The position numbers and the translations under genes were made by a program. Shown here one piece after another: positions 40,597 through 49,066 of a DNA stretch of 64,000 nucleotides. A model generated the notes under the pieces. That model saw nothing but the letters and a program-made list of their open reading frames with translations, did not search any database and was not told the origin of the DNA. The DNA comes from Aquimarina sp040786285 (GTDB taxonomy: Bacteria; Bacteroidota; Bacteroidia; Flavobacteriales; Flavobacteriaceae), in contig NZ_JBFMKQ010000005.1 of assembly GCF_040786285.1 (NCBI RefSeq), positions 124,001-188,000 on the forward strand. The letters run 5' to 3'. Numbering within the stretch: the first letter of the stretch is position 1; the number at the start of each line of letters is the position of its first letter.

Positions 40597-41880
40597 ATGA
40601 AAAATCACGACTTTAACCCAGAAAGCTTAATGATGACTTATGGTTATAAACCTGAGTTGTCTGAAGGAGCAATAAAATGCCCTATATTTCAAACATCAAC
40701 TTTTGTGTTTAAAACTGCCGAAGAAGGAAAAGCTTTTTTTGAGCTGGCCTATGGTTTACGAGAAAAATCACCAAAAGAAGAACTAGGGCTTATCTATAGT
40801 AGAATAAACAATCCTAATTTAGAGATTTTAGAAAATCGTCTTTGTCTTTGGGATAAAGCAGATGATTGTGCTGTATTCGAAAGTGGGATGTCTGCTATTA
40901 GTACTGTATTGTTAGAGTTTTTGAAGCCAGGAGATCTTTTAGTATATAGTAACCCTGTGTATGGTGGTACAGATCATTTTATTCATCATTTTTTAGATAA
41001 AATAGGAGTTCATACCATAGGAGTGATGCCAGATCAAAACCTGGATGAAGTAATCCAAATGATTGAAGATTCTGGTAAAGCAGATCAATTAGCAATGATC
41101 TATCTTGAAACTCCTGCTAATCCAACTAATGATATTGTTGATATTGAGAAATTTAGTCAGATCGCTGCTAGATACAGTACTGAAGAAAGAAAAACGTTGG
41201 TAGCAGTAGATAATACCTATATGGGGCCACTATGGCAGCATCCTTTGCAATGTGGTGCCGATTTAGTATTGTATTCGGCAACAAAATATATAGGAGGACA
41301 TAGTGATTTGATTGCAGGAGCAGTTTTAGGGAATGCAGAATTAATGTTAAGAGTAAAAACACTTCGTACCTTTTTGGGTAATATGGTAAGTCCACATACT
41401 GCTTGGTTACTACTTAGAAGTTTAGAAACCTTAAAAATACGTATGGACCAGCAAACACAAAATGCACAGATTGTTGCAGATTTTCTTGTTAATCATCCTA
41501 AGATTAAAAACGTATATTATTTAGGATTATTAAATGAAGGAACTAAAGCATTTGCAACCTATAAAAAACAGTGTTCTGCCCCGGGTGCTATGGTTTCTTT
41601 TGATATCATAGGAGGTGAAAAGGAAGCATTTATGTTTTTGAATAATCTAAAACTAATGAAGCTCGCGGTAAGTTTGGGAGGAACAGAAAGTTTGGCCGAA
41701 CACCCAAAAACAATGACTCACGCAGGAGTTGATCCAGAGCAAAGCAAACGAATGAATATAACCGATCAATTAATAAGGTTATCAATAGGGGTAGAGAGTG
41801 CCAAAGATTTAGTTTGGGATTTAGAGCAAGCTCTAGAAAAAGTAGAAATTCAAAACGAACTTGAAGTAGAAAAAGTATAG
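40597..41880 (+). CDS. PLP-dependent Cys/Met-metabolism enzyme (cystathionine gamma-synthase family)
   Basis: 427 residues. PLP lysine K230 in SATKYIGGHSD; also YSRINNPNLEILENRL, ESGMSAIS, ETPANPTNDIVDI and SLGGTESLAEHPKTMTH. This branch, longer than MetB, often has methionine gamma-lyase-like or amino acid gamma/beta-lyase activity; the exact reaction cannot be fixed here. The divergent Lrp gene points to amino acid-responsive control. Confidence 0.9.
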   Translation: MKNHDFNPESLMMTYGYKPELSEGAIKCPIFQTSTFVFKTAEEGKAFFELAYGLREKSPKEELGLIYSRINNPNLEILENRLCLWDKADDCAVFESGMSAISTVLLEFLKPGDLLVYSNPVYGGTDHFIHHFLDKIGVHTIGVMPDQNLDEVIQMIEDSGKADQLAMIYLETPANPTNDIVDIEKFSQIAARYSTEERKTLVAVDNTYMGPLWQHPLQCGADLVLYSATKYIGGHSDLIAGAVLGNAELMLRVKTLRTFLGNMVSPHTAWLLLRSLETLKIRMDQQTQNAQIVADFLVNHPKIKNVYYLGLLNEGTKAFATYKKQCSAPGAMVSFDIIGGEKEAFMFLNNLKLMKLAVSLGGTESLAEHPKTMTHAGVDPEQSKRMNITDQLIRLSIGVESAKDLVWDLEQALEKVEIQNELEVEKV

Positions 41881-41904
41881 TCTTTCTTTATACTCATAAA
41901 TTGA

Positions 41905-41934
41905 AGAAGCACAGTTTATAACTGTGCTTTTTTT
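41905..41934 (+). terminator. Terminator of the PLP enzyme gene
   Basis: agcacagt (41908-41915) pairs with actgtgct (41921-41928), followed by ttttttt. It lies 27 bases after the stop. Confidence 0.9.
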
Positions 41935-42044
41935 GGCTTATTTAATTAAAAAATCACCCAAATTTACCGTGATTTAAAGGCGTAGGGGGGATCAACTGTA
42001 AAGAATGGGGCTTTTTCCCCATTGCGCGGTATGGGTTATCAAAG

Positions 42045-42052
42045 TATCTTTA
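42045..42052 (+). promoter_or_regulatory. Possible promoter box of micropeptide gene 1
   Basis: TATCTTTACA, 57 bases before the ATG at 42102, is mirrored by TATTTTTACA, 53 bases before the second micropeptide ATG. Both are one base off TAnnTTTG. Each gene also has TTTACAC exactly nine bases before its ATG. Confidence 0.4.
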
Positions 42053-42101
42053 CACCAGCTTATTAAAACAATTTATTGAATCATTTTTACACCCAGAAAA
42101 C

Positions 42102-42188
42102 ATGAATTTATTAAGAATTAACTTCAATTTTATTTTAGAATTTATAAAAGAACTTCCAATGGCTAGTAGCCACGCTATTCATAGATAG
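42102..42188 (+). CDS. Micropeptide 1 of a paralogous pair, 28 aa
   Basis: Begins MNLLRINFNFILEF and ends ASSHAIHR. It is identical to micropeptide 2 (42993-43079) at 23 of 28 residues. Of the 17 codons that differ apart from the stop, about 12 are synonymous and 5 change the residue, a pattern of selection on protein. The N-terminal half alternates basic and aromatic residues and could form an amphipathic helix (RINFNFILEFIKELP); the C-terminus is invariant. It has its own upstream motifs and a terminator about 65 bases downstream. No known family is recognised. Confidence 0.7.
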   Translation: MNLLRINFNFILEFIKELPMASSHAIHR

Positions 42189-42251
42189 TTAAAGTTTAGC
42201 CGTTGGTATAGAGGTAGTGTTGATTATTGGAAAACAAATAGTAAAGGAAAC

Positions 42252-42286
42252 AAAAAACCCGCATTTTCAAAGAAATGCGGGTTTTT
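42252..42286. terminator. Bidirectional terminator between micropeptide 1 and the DUF2147 gene
   Basis: aaacccgcattt (42255-42266) and aaatgcgggttt (42273-42284) form a perfect 12-bp stem with T-runs on both strands. Confidence 0.92.
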
Positions 42287-42314
42287 AGTGTTTTATTGGG
42301 TTACTTTTAAAGAC

Positions 42315-42761
42315 TTAATCAAGGTTACCAGCCATTTCTTCTGGTTTGATTCGTTTTGCTATAAATGTTTTGAATAAGAAACTTTTATAGGCTCTGATAT
42401 AACAAATATTAGTATCATCATCATCGATCCACACTTTTACAGTATAGCTTTTTCCACTATCGGCATTGTATATTGTACCTCCAGATAAGACACCATCCTT
42501 ATAACTTAGTTCATTCAAGATATTCATCCCTAGTAAGGAACGATTTTGAAGTTCTTTTACGGGATTTTTATTATCTAATCCATTAAAGTTCGATAATGGG
42601 TTTTTTGCTCGTTTATGAATTTTCCCGAAAAAAACATCACCATCTCTGTATATTTCGATAATTGATCCTCCGGTAATTTCCCATTTTCCGATATAGGAAT
42701 CAGAGGTAATATTAGAAGATGTACATAGAAAAGCTATTAGAGTAAGTAGGGCGAATTTCAT
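42315..42761 (-). CDS. Exported DUF2147-family protein
   Basis: 148 residues from ATG 42761 (MKFALLTLIAFLCTSSN), chosen because the signal peptide then starts with Met-Lys; ATG 42767 is two codons upstream. The mature domain fits DUF2147: IGKWEITGGSIIEIYRDGDVFFGKI, NPVKELQNRSLLGMNIL, GGTIYNADSGKSYTVKVWI and YIRAYKSFLFKTFIAKRI. The family binds or builds cell-envelope components in an undefined way. It lies between the two micropeptide genes on the opposite strand. Confidence 0.9.
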   Translation of the reverse strand: MKFALLTLIAFLCTSSNITSDSYIGKWEITGGSIIEIYRDGDVFFGKIHKRAKNPLSNFNGLDNKNPVKELQNRSLLGMNILNELSYKDGVLSGGTIYNADSGKSYTVKVWIDDDDTNICYIRAYKSFLFKTFIAKRIKPEEMAGNLD

Positions 42762-42992
42762 TAACATAAATTTATCAATTATATTAAAATATTGTGAAAT
42801 AAGCTATAAAAGTACCCATTATAATATTTTAACTTATGAACAAAAAGACCTCGTTGGTTCTGAAAAAACTTGTAAAGGCTACATATATGGAATATAAATA
42901 TACGTAGCTTCACTTATTTCATATAAAGTATGTGGTCCTTATTTTTACATCATAAATCACAGTAACATACCACAACTTTACACAAAAATATT

Positions 42993-43079
42993 ATGAAGCT
43001 ATTTCGAATTAATTTCAGGTTTATACAAGAATTCATCAAAGAACTTCCAAAAGCATCTAGTCATGCAATTCATCGATAA
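42993..43079 (+). CDS. Micropeptide 2 of a paralogous pair, 28 aa
   Basis: Begins MKLFRINFRFIQEF and ends ASSHAIHR, ending in TAA where the first copy has TAG. It is the same length as micropeptide 1 with no indels. Upstream it shares TTTACAC nine bases before ATG and TATTTTTACA at about -53. Downstream is a hairpin with aaagacc/ggtcttt (43103-43132). The basic, amphipathic N-terminal half suggests a membrane- or protein-binding peptide; this is inference. Confidence 0.7.
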   Translation: MKLFRINFRFIQEFIKELPKASSHAIHR

Positions 43080-43100
43080 TTAATTAGTATTGAAGAATAA

Positions 43101-43136
43101 AAAAAGACCCGTATTCATAAACACAGGTCTTTCGTT
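43101..43136. terminator. Terminator between micropeptide 2 and fumC
   Basis: aaagacc (43103-43109) pairs with ggtcttt (43126-43132), flanked by A- and T-rich runs. It serves micropeptide 2, and on the other strand fumC, whose stop is at 43156. Confidence 0.75.
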
Positions 43137-43155
43137 TTCATTTTCTGATATATTT

Positions 43156-44553
43156 TTATTTCAGAACTCCAACCATATCTTCTGGTTTTACCCATTCTTC
43201 AAATTCTTCTTCGGTGACATGGCCTAAAGCAACTGCTTCATGCTTAAGTGTAGTACCATTCTTATGAGCAGTATTTGCTATTTCGGCAGCCTTATAGTAT
43301 CCTATTTTGGTATTTAAAGCAGTAACTAGCATCAACGAATTATTTAATAATTCGGTAATTCGCTTTTGATTTGGCTCTATACCTTGTGCACAATGCTCAT
43401 CAAAAGAAACACAGGCATCTCCTATTAATTGAGCACTTTGTAACAGATTGGCAGCCATAACAGGTTTGAATACATTTAATTCAAAATGGCCTTGCATTCC
43501 GCCAACATTAATGGCAACATCATTACCCAATACCTGGGCGCATACCATAGTTAATGCTTCGCATTGTGTAGGGTTTACTTTTCCAGGCATAATAGAACTT
43601 CCTGGTTCATTGGCAGGGATGATTAGTTCCCCGATACCACTTCTAGGACCAGAAGCTAACATGCGAATGTCGTTCCCTATTTTATTTAATGAAACTGCTA
43701 ATTGTTTTAAAGCACCATGGGTTTCCACAAATGCATCATGTGCCGCAAGTGCTTCAAATTTATTTTCGGCAGTAATAAAGGGTAAGCTTGTAAACTGTGC
43801 GATAAATTCAGAAACACGTTTTGCGTATCCTTTTGGAGTATTTAAACCTGTTCCCACTGCAGTACCACCCAATGCTAATTCTCCCATATGCGGCAGCGTG
43901 TTTTCTAAAGCTTTTAGACCATGATCCAATTGAGAAACATAACCAGATAGTTCCTGGCCTATGGTAAGTGGAGTAGCATCCATAAAATGCGTACGTCCAA
44001 TCTTTACTACATTCTTAAACTCCTCGGATTTCTTTTTTAGAGTATCTCTTAATTGGGTTACTCCTGGAATAGTAACTTCTACTATTTTTTTATATGCGGC
44101 AATGTGCATCCCGGTGGGGAAGGTATCATTAGAAGATTGAGATTTGTTTACATCATCATTGGGTTGCAATGTTTTTTCTCCTTCGCCAATCGTTTTACCA
44201 GCTAATTGATGTGCTCGGTTGGCAATAACTTCATTTACATTCATGTTACTTTGCGTACCCGAACCGGTTTGCCAAATAACTAACGGGAATTGATCATCAT
44301 GCTTTCCTTCTAATATTTCATCACATACCTGCGAAATCAGATCTCGTTTTTCTATAGGTAATGCACCCAATTCACAGTTTGTATAGGCTGCTGCTTTTTT
44401 TAGATAAGCAAACCCGTATACTATTTCTAAAGGCATCGAACCTGAAGCACCAATTTTAAAGTTATTTCTAGAACGCTCTGTTTGTGCCCCCCAAAGTTTA
44501 TCTGCTGGCACTTTTACCTCGCCCATTGTGTCTTTTTCTATTCTATATTGCAT
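43156..44553 (-). CDS. fumC: Fumarate hydratase, class II
   Basis: Iron-independent fumarase of the citric acid cycle, fumarate to L-malate. 465 residues, normal length. Signatures: SGTQSNMNVNEVIANRA, QSSNDTFPTGMHIA, GRTHFMDATPLT and the superfamily loop GSSIMPGKVNPTQCE. It lies alone on the minus strand with its own promoter and terminator. Confidence 0.98.
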   Translation of the reverse strand: MQYRIEKDTMGEVKVPADKLWGAQTERSRNNFKIGASGSMPLEIVYGFAYLKKAAAYTNCELGALPIEKRDLISQVCDEILEGKHDDQFPLVIWQTGSGTQSNMNVNEVIANRAHQLAGKTIGEGEKTLQPNDDVNKSQSSNDTFPTGMHIAAYKKIVEVTIPGVTQLRDTLKKKSEEFKNVVKIGRTHFMDATPLTIGQELSGYVSQLDHGLKALENTLPHMGELALGGTAVGTGLNTPKGYAKRVSEFIAQFTSLPFITAENKFEALAAHDAFVETHGALKQLAVSLNKIGNDIRMLASGPRSGIGELIIPANEPGSSIMPGKVNPTQCEALTMVCAQVLGNDVAINVGGMQGHFELNVFKPVMAANLLQSAQLIGDACVSFDEHCAQGIEPNQKRITELLNNSLMLVTALNTKIGYYKAAEIANTAHKNGTTLKHEAVALGHVTEEEFEEWVKPEDMVGVLK

Positions 44554-44584
44554 AGCTATGATGATTTGTTTTTTTTTAAGAGTG

Positions 44585-44592
44585 CAAATTTA
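44585..44592 (-). promoter_or_regulatory. Promoter -7 box of fumC
   Basis: TAAATTTG on the minus strand, 31 bases upstream of the fumC ATG (44553), fits TAnnTTTG. No -33 TTTG is seen at the usual distance. Confidence 0.5.
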
Positions 44593-44707
44593 AGCATTTG
44601 ACATGCTATTTCTGAATATAAAGACTTGTTTTTTGGGATATTTATTTAGGTGAAAATAGATTTTAAAATAAATTATATTTCTGTTATGACATATACTCAA
44701 GACTTAG

Positions 44708-44715
44708 TATCTTTG
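44708..44715 (+). promoter_or_regulatory. Promoter -7 box of the 58-aa membrane protein gene
   Basis: TATCTTTG fits TAnnTTTG exactly and lies 26 bases before the ATG at 44742. It supports the short ORF as a transcribed gene. Confidence 0.55.
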
Positions 44716-44741
44716 TCAAAATTGAAAATTAGAATATCGTT

Positions 44742-44918
44742 ATGTTTGAATTTGATCAGTATCTTGGTTTTTTAGCTTTTTTAACTATCCTTACCATTGG
44801 TTTTTGGTTAATGATCTTTTTGTTAACCTTTGTAGTACCTTACTGGATTATTGGTGCTAATCTTGAAAACTTTAAAATGTGGAGAGAGAGTAAGCGTAAA
44901 GCCAAAGAACAGGCATAA
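44742..44918 (+). CDS. Small membrane protein, 58 aa
   Basis: One or two hydrophobic segments (LGFLAFLTILTIGFWLMIF and LLTFVVPYWIIGA) are followed by a basic cytoplasmic tail (WRESKRKAKEQA). It has a consensus -7 box upstream and a perfect terminator 23 bases downstream. It could be a short subunit or stabiliser of a membrane complex; no family is recognised. It lies alone between fumC (divergent) and arsC (convergent). Confidence 0.75.
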   Translation: MFEFDQYLGFLAFLTILTIGFWLMIFLLTFVVPYWIIGANLENFKMWRESKRKAKEQA

Positions 44919-44940
44919 CGAATAAAAATATATAGAATAA

Positions 44941-44970
44941 AAAAGGAAGTCATTTGACTTCCTTTTTTTA
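44941..44970. terminator. Bidirectional terminator between the 58-aa gene and arsC
   Basis: aaaaggaagtca (44941-44952) and tgacttcctttt (44955-44966) form a perfect 12-bp stem with T-runs on both strands. It serves the plus-strand small gene and arsC. Confidence 0.92.
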
Positions 44971-44976
44971 TTTAAA

Positions 44977-45318
44977 TTATAAGATATCTTTCACTATTTC
45001 TGGAGGTCTACCAATGATTGCTTTATTACCTTTAATTACAATTGGTCTTTCTATAAGTATTGGGTTGTCTGCCATGATCTTGATCAATTGATTATCATTG
45101 AGATCTTTACCTTTAAAATTTTCTTTCCATATCGATTCATTCTTCCTTACCAATGCTAAAGGAGAAATTCCTAAAAGCGTGATCATTTTAGTTAATTCTT
45201 TTTCTGAAGGAGGAGTTTCAAGGTACTTGATTATGGTTATCTCCTCTTTTTTTTCTTCGAGTATTGCAAGAGTCTCTCTTGACTTTCGACATCTTGGGTT
45301 ATGATAAATAGTAGTCAT
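44977..45318 (-). CDS. arsC: ArsC-family arsenate reductase (thioredoxin fold)
   Basis: 113 residues. The active Cys10 lies in YHNPRCRKSRETL. Family motifs YLETPPSEKEL, ALVRKNE and the C-terminal RPIVIKGNKAIIGRPPE are present. Glutaredoxin-coupled reduction of arsenate to arsenite is the family function; Spx/YffB-like members share the fold. No ars operon neighbours are present, so a general thiol role is possible. Confidence 0.9.
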   Translation of the reverse strand: MTTIYHNPRCRKSRETLAILEEKKEEITIIKYLETPPSEKELTKMITLLGISPLALVRKNESIWKENFKGKDLNDNQLIKIMADNPILIERPIVIKGNKAIIGRPPEIVKDIL

Positions 45319-45383
45319 GGTTGTACATTACGAATTAAGGGTTACGATTTACGAATTATGTTGAACATGAGATTTTATATTTT

Positions 45384-45420
45384 TGCTAACTGCTAACTGC
45401 TAACTGCTAACTGCTAACTG
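45384..45420. repeat. 7-bp tandem repeat (TGCTAAC), 5 copies
   Basis: Five perfect units plus two bases, ending 2 bases before the prfB stop codon (45423-45425). On the prfB strand the unit is GTTAGCA, again with TAG in each unit. A degenerate tacgaatta repeat precedes it at about 45325-45360. Confidence 0.95.
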
Positions 45421-45422
45421 TA

Positions 45423-46521
45423 TTAATCTTCATTTTTTTGTCCCATCATCATAAGATAGGCTTTTAAGAATCGGTCAATATTCCCATCCATTACGGCATC
45501 AACATTACCAGTTTCTTCGGCAGTTCTAACATCTTTTACCAGTTTGTATGGGTGCATTACATAATTACGGATTTGCGACCCCCATTCGATTTTCATTTTT
45601 GAGGCTTCGATTTCATCACGTTGGGCTCTCTGTTTTTGAAGCTCTATTTCGAATAACTGAGATTTAAGCATTTGTAGTGCTTTTAACCTATTTTCTTGTT
45701 GTGATCTAGTGTCTGAACACGAAATCTGTATCCCAGTAGGGAAGTGAGTAAGTTGCACCTTAGTTTCTACTTTGTTTACATTTTGTCCACCAGCTCCACT
45801 GGATCTGGAGGTAATAATCTCGTAATCGGCGGGATTAATATCTATTTCAATACTATCATCGGCCAACGGGTAAACATAAATAGAAGCAAAAGAGGTATGG
45901 CGCTTTGCATTACTATCAAAAGGAGAAATACGAACCAAACGGTGTACCCCATTTTCCCCTTTAAGCCACCCAAAGGCATATTCACCCTCTATTTCGAGGG
46001 TTACTGTTTTTATACCCGCAACATCGCCTCCTTGGTAGTTAAGCTCTCTAATCTTATAGCCTTGCTTTTCTGCCCACATAAGGTACATACGCATAAGCAT
46101 ACTTGCCCAGTCACAACTTTCTGTTCCTCCTGCACCGGCCGTGATTTGTAATACAGCACTCATGCTATCTCCCTCATCGCTTAGCATATTTTTAAATTCT
46201 AAGCTTTCAATGGTTGATAAAGATTCTTCATAACGTTCGGTCACTTCTGTTTCGGTGGCATCACCTTCTTTGTAAAATTCATACAAAACGTCAAGGTCAT
46301 CGACTAAAGAAACTCCTTTTTCATAGTCGGATACCCATTTCTTTTCAGCATTTAGTGAACGCATTAATTTTTCTGCTTCCTGAGCATCATCCCAGAAATC
46401 TGGGGCATAGGTCTTTTCTTCTTCGTTAGCTATTTCTATAAGTTTGGCATCAATGTCAAAGATACCTCCTTAACGCAACCAGGCGCTTTCTGAGATCAAG
46501 TAAAGTCTCGGTAGTGATCAT
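45423..46521 (-). CDS. prfB: Peptide chain release factor 2, with programmed +1 frameshift
   Basis: Recognises UGA and UAA stops. The start is ATG 46521; 21 codons lead to AGGAGGTATCTTTGAC, where the ribosome must skip base 46458 (CTT then GAC) and continue at 46457. The joined product is 365 residues, the standard RF2 length. SPF specificity motif (RISPFDSNAKRH) and the GGQ hydrolysis motif (SSGAGGQNVNKVETK) are present. The AGGAGG just before the slip site is the normal internal Shine-Dalgarno stimulator. Autoregulated: low RF2 favours the shift. Confidence 0.97.
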
Positions 46522-46633
46522 AATCTAAATTATTTGTGACAAAAATAGGATTTAACAATTCAGTAAGAAACATTTTTTCGATTATTTTATAGCTTTAAAA
46601 ATTTTGTAAATATTTTCACTCAATCCATCATTT

Positions 46634-49045
46634 ATGAAACAATTTTTCGTTTGCTTATTCTTGATAATTACTAGTTCTATTTCTGCTCAATTTTTAGAGC
46701 TACAAAAAAACCTAGAATCATATACTGGCTATTTCAGCTTTCATTATAACAAAGAAAAAGATGAAATCTATTTAGAAGTTGATAAACTGGATACGGAGTT
46801 TTTGTACGTACATTCTTTGGCTACAGGGTTAGGATCTAATGATATAGGTTTAGATAGAGGTCAAATAGGAAATGGCGTTATTGTAAAATTTAAAAAAGCA
46901 GGTAATAAACTTTTGCTTGTGCAGCCCAATCAGCGCTATCGAGCGATAACTAACAATGAGTTAGAAAAGAGAAGTGTTGAACAGGCATTTGCTAAATCCG
47001 TTTTATTTGGTTTTCCTATTAAAGAAGAAAAGTCAGGAAAATATGTAATAGATATTACTCCGTTTTTAATGCAAGATACTCATGGTATAATTGAACGATT
47101 AAAAACTCAAAAAGAAGGTGCTTATAGTGTTGATAAGCAAAAAAGTGCATTGAGTTTAGAGCGTACAAAAGCATTTCCGAAAAATGTAGAATTTGAAGCA
47201 CTGATCACGTATAAGGGTACGGCTAAGGGGCAAAATATTAGCTCGGTAGCTCCCAATTCAAGTTTTTTGACAGTAATTCAGCATCATTCTTTTGTAGAAT
47301 TACCTGATGATGGGTATAAAAAACGTGTGTTTGACCCAAGAAGCGGGGCAATTTCTATTTCGTATTTGGATTACGCGACTCCAATTCATGAATCAATTAC
47401 TAAACGATATATTATTAGACATCGATTAGAGAAAAAGAATCCTGATCAGCAAATTAGTGAAGTCAAAGAACCAATCATATATTACCTGGATCCAGGTACT
47501 CCAGAACCCGTGAGATCCGCTTTATTAGATGGAGCAAGATGGTGGAATCAGGCATATGAGGCAATTGGATACAAAGATGCGTTTCAGGTAAAAATGTTAC
47601 CGGCAGATGCAGATCCTATGGATTTACGATACAATGTAATACAATGGGTGCATCGATCTACGAGAGGATGGAGCTATGGAGCTAGTGTTGTAGATCCGAG
47701 AACAGGAGAAATTCTAAAAGGACATGTAAGCCTTGGTAGTTTGCGTATTCGACAGGATTTCTTGATCGCCCAGGCGTTATTAAATCAACCTTATAAGGAT
47801 AGAGATGATAATTATCAACCCATGTTAGACCTGGCATTAGCACGTATTCGACAATTATCTGCCCACGAAGTAGGGCATACCCTGGGTTTTGCACATAATT
47901 TTGCTGCCAGTACAAACGGAAGAGCATCTGTAATGGATTATCCACACCCAACCGTTTCACTTAAGGGAGGTAGTATTGATCTGTCTAACGCATATGACAC
48001 AAAAATTGGGGATTGGGATAAAGTCACTGTAGCCTATAGTTACTCTGAGTTTGCTCAAGGGGCTAATGAAACTGCAGAGCTTAATAGAATTTTAGATACT
48101 GCATATCAATCTGGTTTACGATTTATTTCTGATAGTGATGCCAGACCATTGGGTGGAGCCCATGAGCTGGCACATTTGTGGGATAATGGAAAAAGTGCAT
48201 CAAGTGAATTAGAAAATGTATTAAAGATTAGGGAGGTTGCAATACAAAACTTTTCTATTGATAATATTAGGAATAATGAACCATATTCTGTTTTAGAAGA
48301 TGTTTTTGTACCTCTTTATTTTTTTCATAGGTATCAAACAGAAGCGGCAGTAAAACTTATTGGTGGATTAAATTATAACTATGCCGTAAAAGGAGATGGG
48401 CAAACCATTGTTGAAACTGTGGATTCAAAAAAGCAAAAGAAAGCACTTAAACAGGTTTTGAGTACATTATCTCCCAAAGTACTTGCAATTCCAGAAGATA
48501 AACTAAAATTGTTTCCACCAAGAGCCTTCCGATATGATAAAAACAGGGAATCTTTTAAAGGTAAAACGGGGGTTGGTTTTGATGCATTAAGTATCGCTGC
48601 TACCGCGAGTGATATGAGCTTATCCTTTTTATTACATCCGCAGAGAACTTCACGATTGGTGCAGCAAAAAAGCTTAGATAAAAATCAATTGGGATTGTCT
48701 GAAGCTTTAGACCAATTAATAGAACTTACTTTTAATACTAAAACTAACAATGCATATTATAATGAGATACAACATACAGTAAGAGCTAATGTTTTAAAAC
48801 ATCTTATGCAATTAAATAATAATAAAGACGCTTATCCCCAGGTTAATGCAATAGCCTATGCTAAAATTGTTAGTTTGCTTAGGGTATTGAAAGAAAAAAA
48901 CATGAATCCACTGGATAAAATCTATAATGAGTATTATGTGAGGCAGATTAATAACTTTTTAGACAAACCTGAAAATTTTAAAGTAGTACCTTCACCAAAA
49001 ATTCCTGATGGTTCTCCTATTGGAAGTTATAAATGTAGTTTTTAA
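46634..49045 (+). CDS. Secreted zinc-dependent metalloprotease (DUF5117/DUF4953 type)
   Basis: 803 residues. Signal peptide MKQFFVCLFLIITSSISAQ. The N-terminal 350 residues are beta-rich (LEVDKLDTEFLYVHSLATGLG). The metzincin-like site is HEVGHTLGFAHNFAAS with downstream SVMDYPHPTV. The C-terminal third is helical. The family is common in Bacteroidota envelopes; its substrates are unknown. It is followed after 21 bases by ltaE, but a functional link is not evident. Confidence 0.93.
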   Translation: MKQFFVCLFLIITSSISAQFLELQKNLESYTGYFSFHYNKEKDEIYLEVDKLDTEFLYVHSLATGLGSNDIGLDRGQIGNGVIVKFKKAGNKLLLVQPNQRYRAITNNELEKRSVEQAFAKSVLFGFPIKEEKSGKYVIDITPFLMQDTHGIIERLKTQKEGAYSVDKQKSALSLERTKAFPKNVEFEALITYKGTAKGQNISSVAPNSSFLTVIQHHSFVELPDDGYKKRVFDPRSGAISISYLDYATPIHESITKRYIIRHRLEKKNPDQQISEVKEPIIYYLDPGTPEPVRSALLDGARWWNQAYEAIGYKDAFQVKMLPADADPMDLRYNVIQWVHRSTRGWSYGASVVDPRTGEILKGHVSLGSLRIRQDFLIAQALLNQPYKDRDDNYQPMLDLALARIRQLSAHEVGHTLGFAHNFAASTNGRASVMDYPHPTVSLKGGSIDLSNAYDTKIGDWDKVTVAYSYSEFAQGANETAELNRILDTAYQSGLRFISDSDARPLGGAHELAHLWDNGKSASSELENVLKIREVAIQNFSIDNIRNNEPYSVLEDVFVPLYFFHRYQTEAAVKLIGGLNYNYAVKGDGQTIVETVDSKKQKKALKQVLSTLSPKVLAIPEDKLKLFPPRAFRYDKNRESFKGKTGVGFDALSIAATASDMSLSFLLHPQRTSRLVQQKSLDKNQLGLSEALDQLIELTFNTKTNNAYYNEIQHTVRANVLKHLMQLNNNKDAYPQVNAIAYAKIVSLLRVLKEKNMNPLDKIYNEYYVRQINNFLDKPENFKVVPSPKIPDGSPIGSYKCSF

Positions 49046-49066
49046 TTTTTTTCAAATTTAGTGTAA

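Noticed and set aside
43448..43924. Plus-strand ORF inside fumC
   Set aside because: Antisense shadow of a fully conserved fumarase frame.
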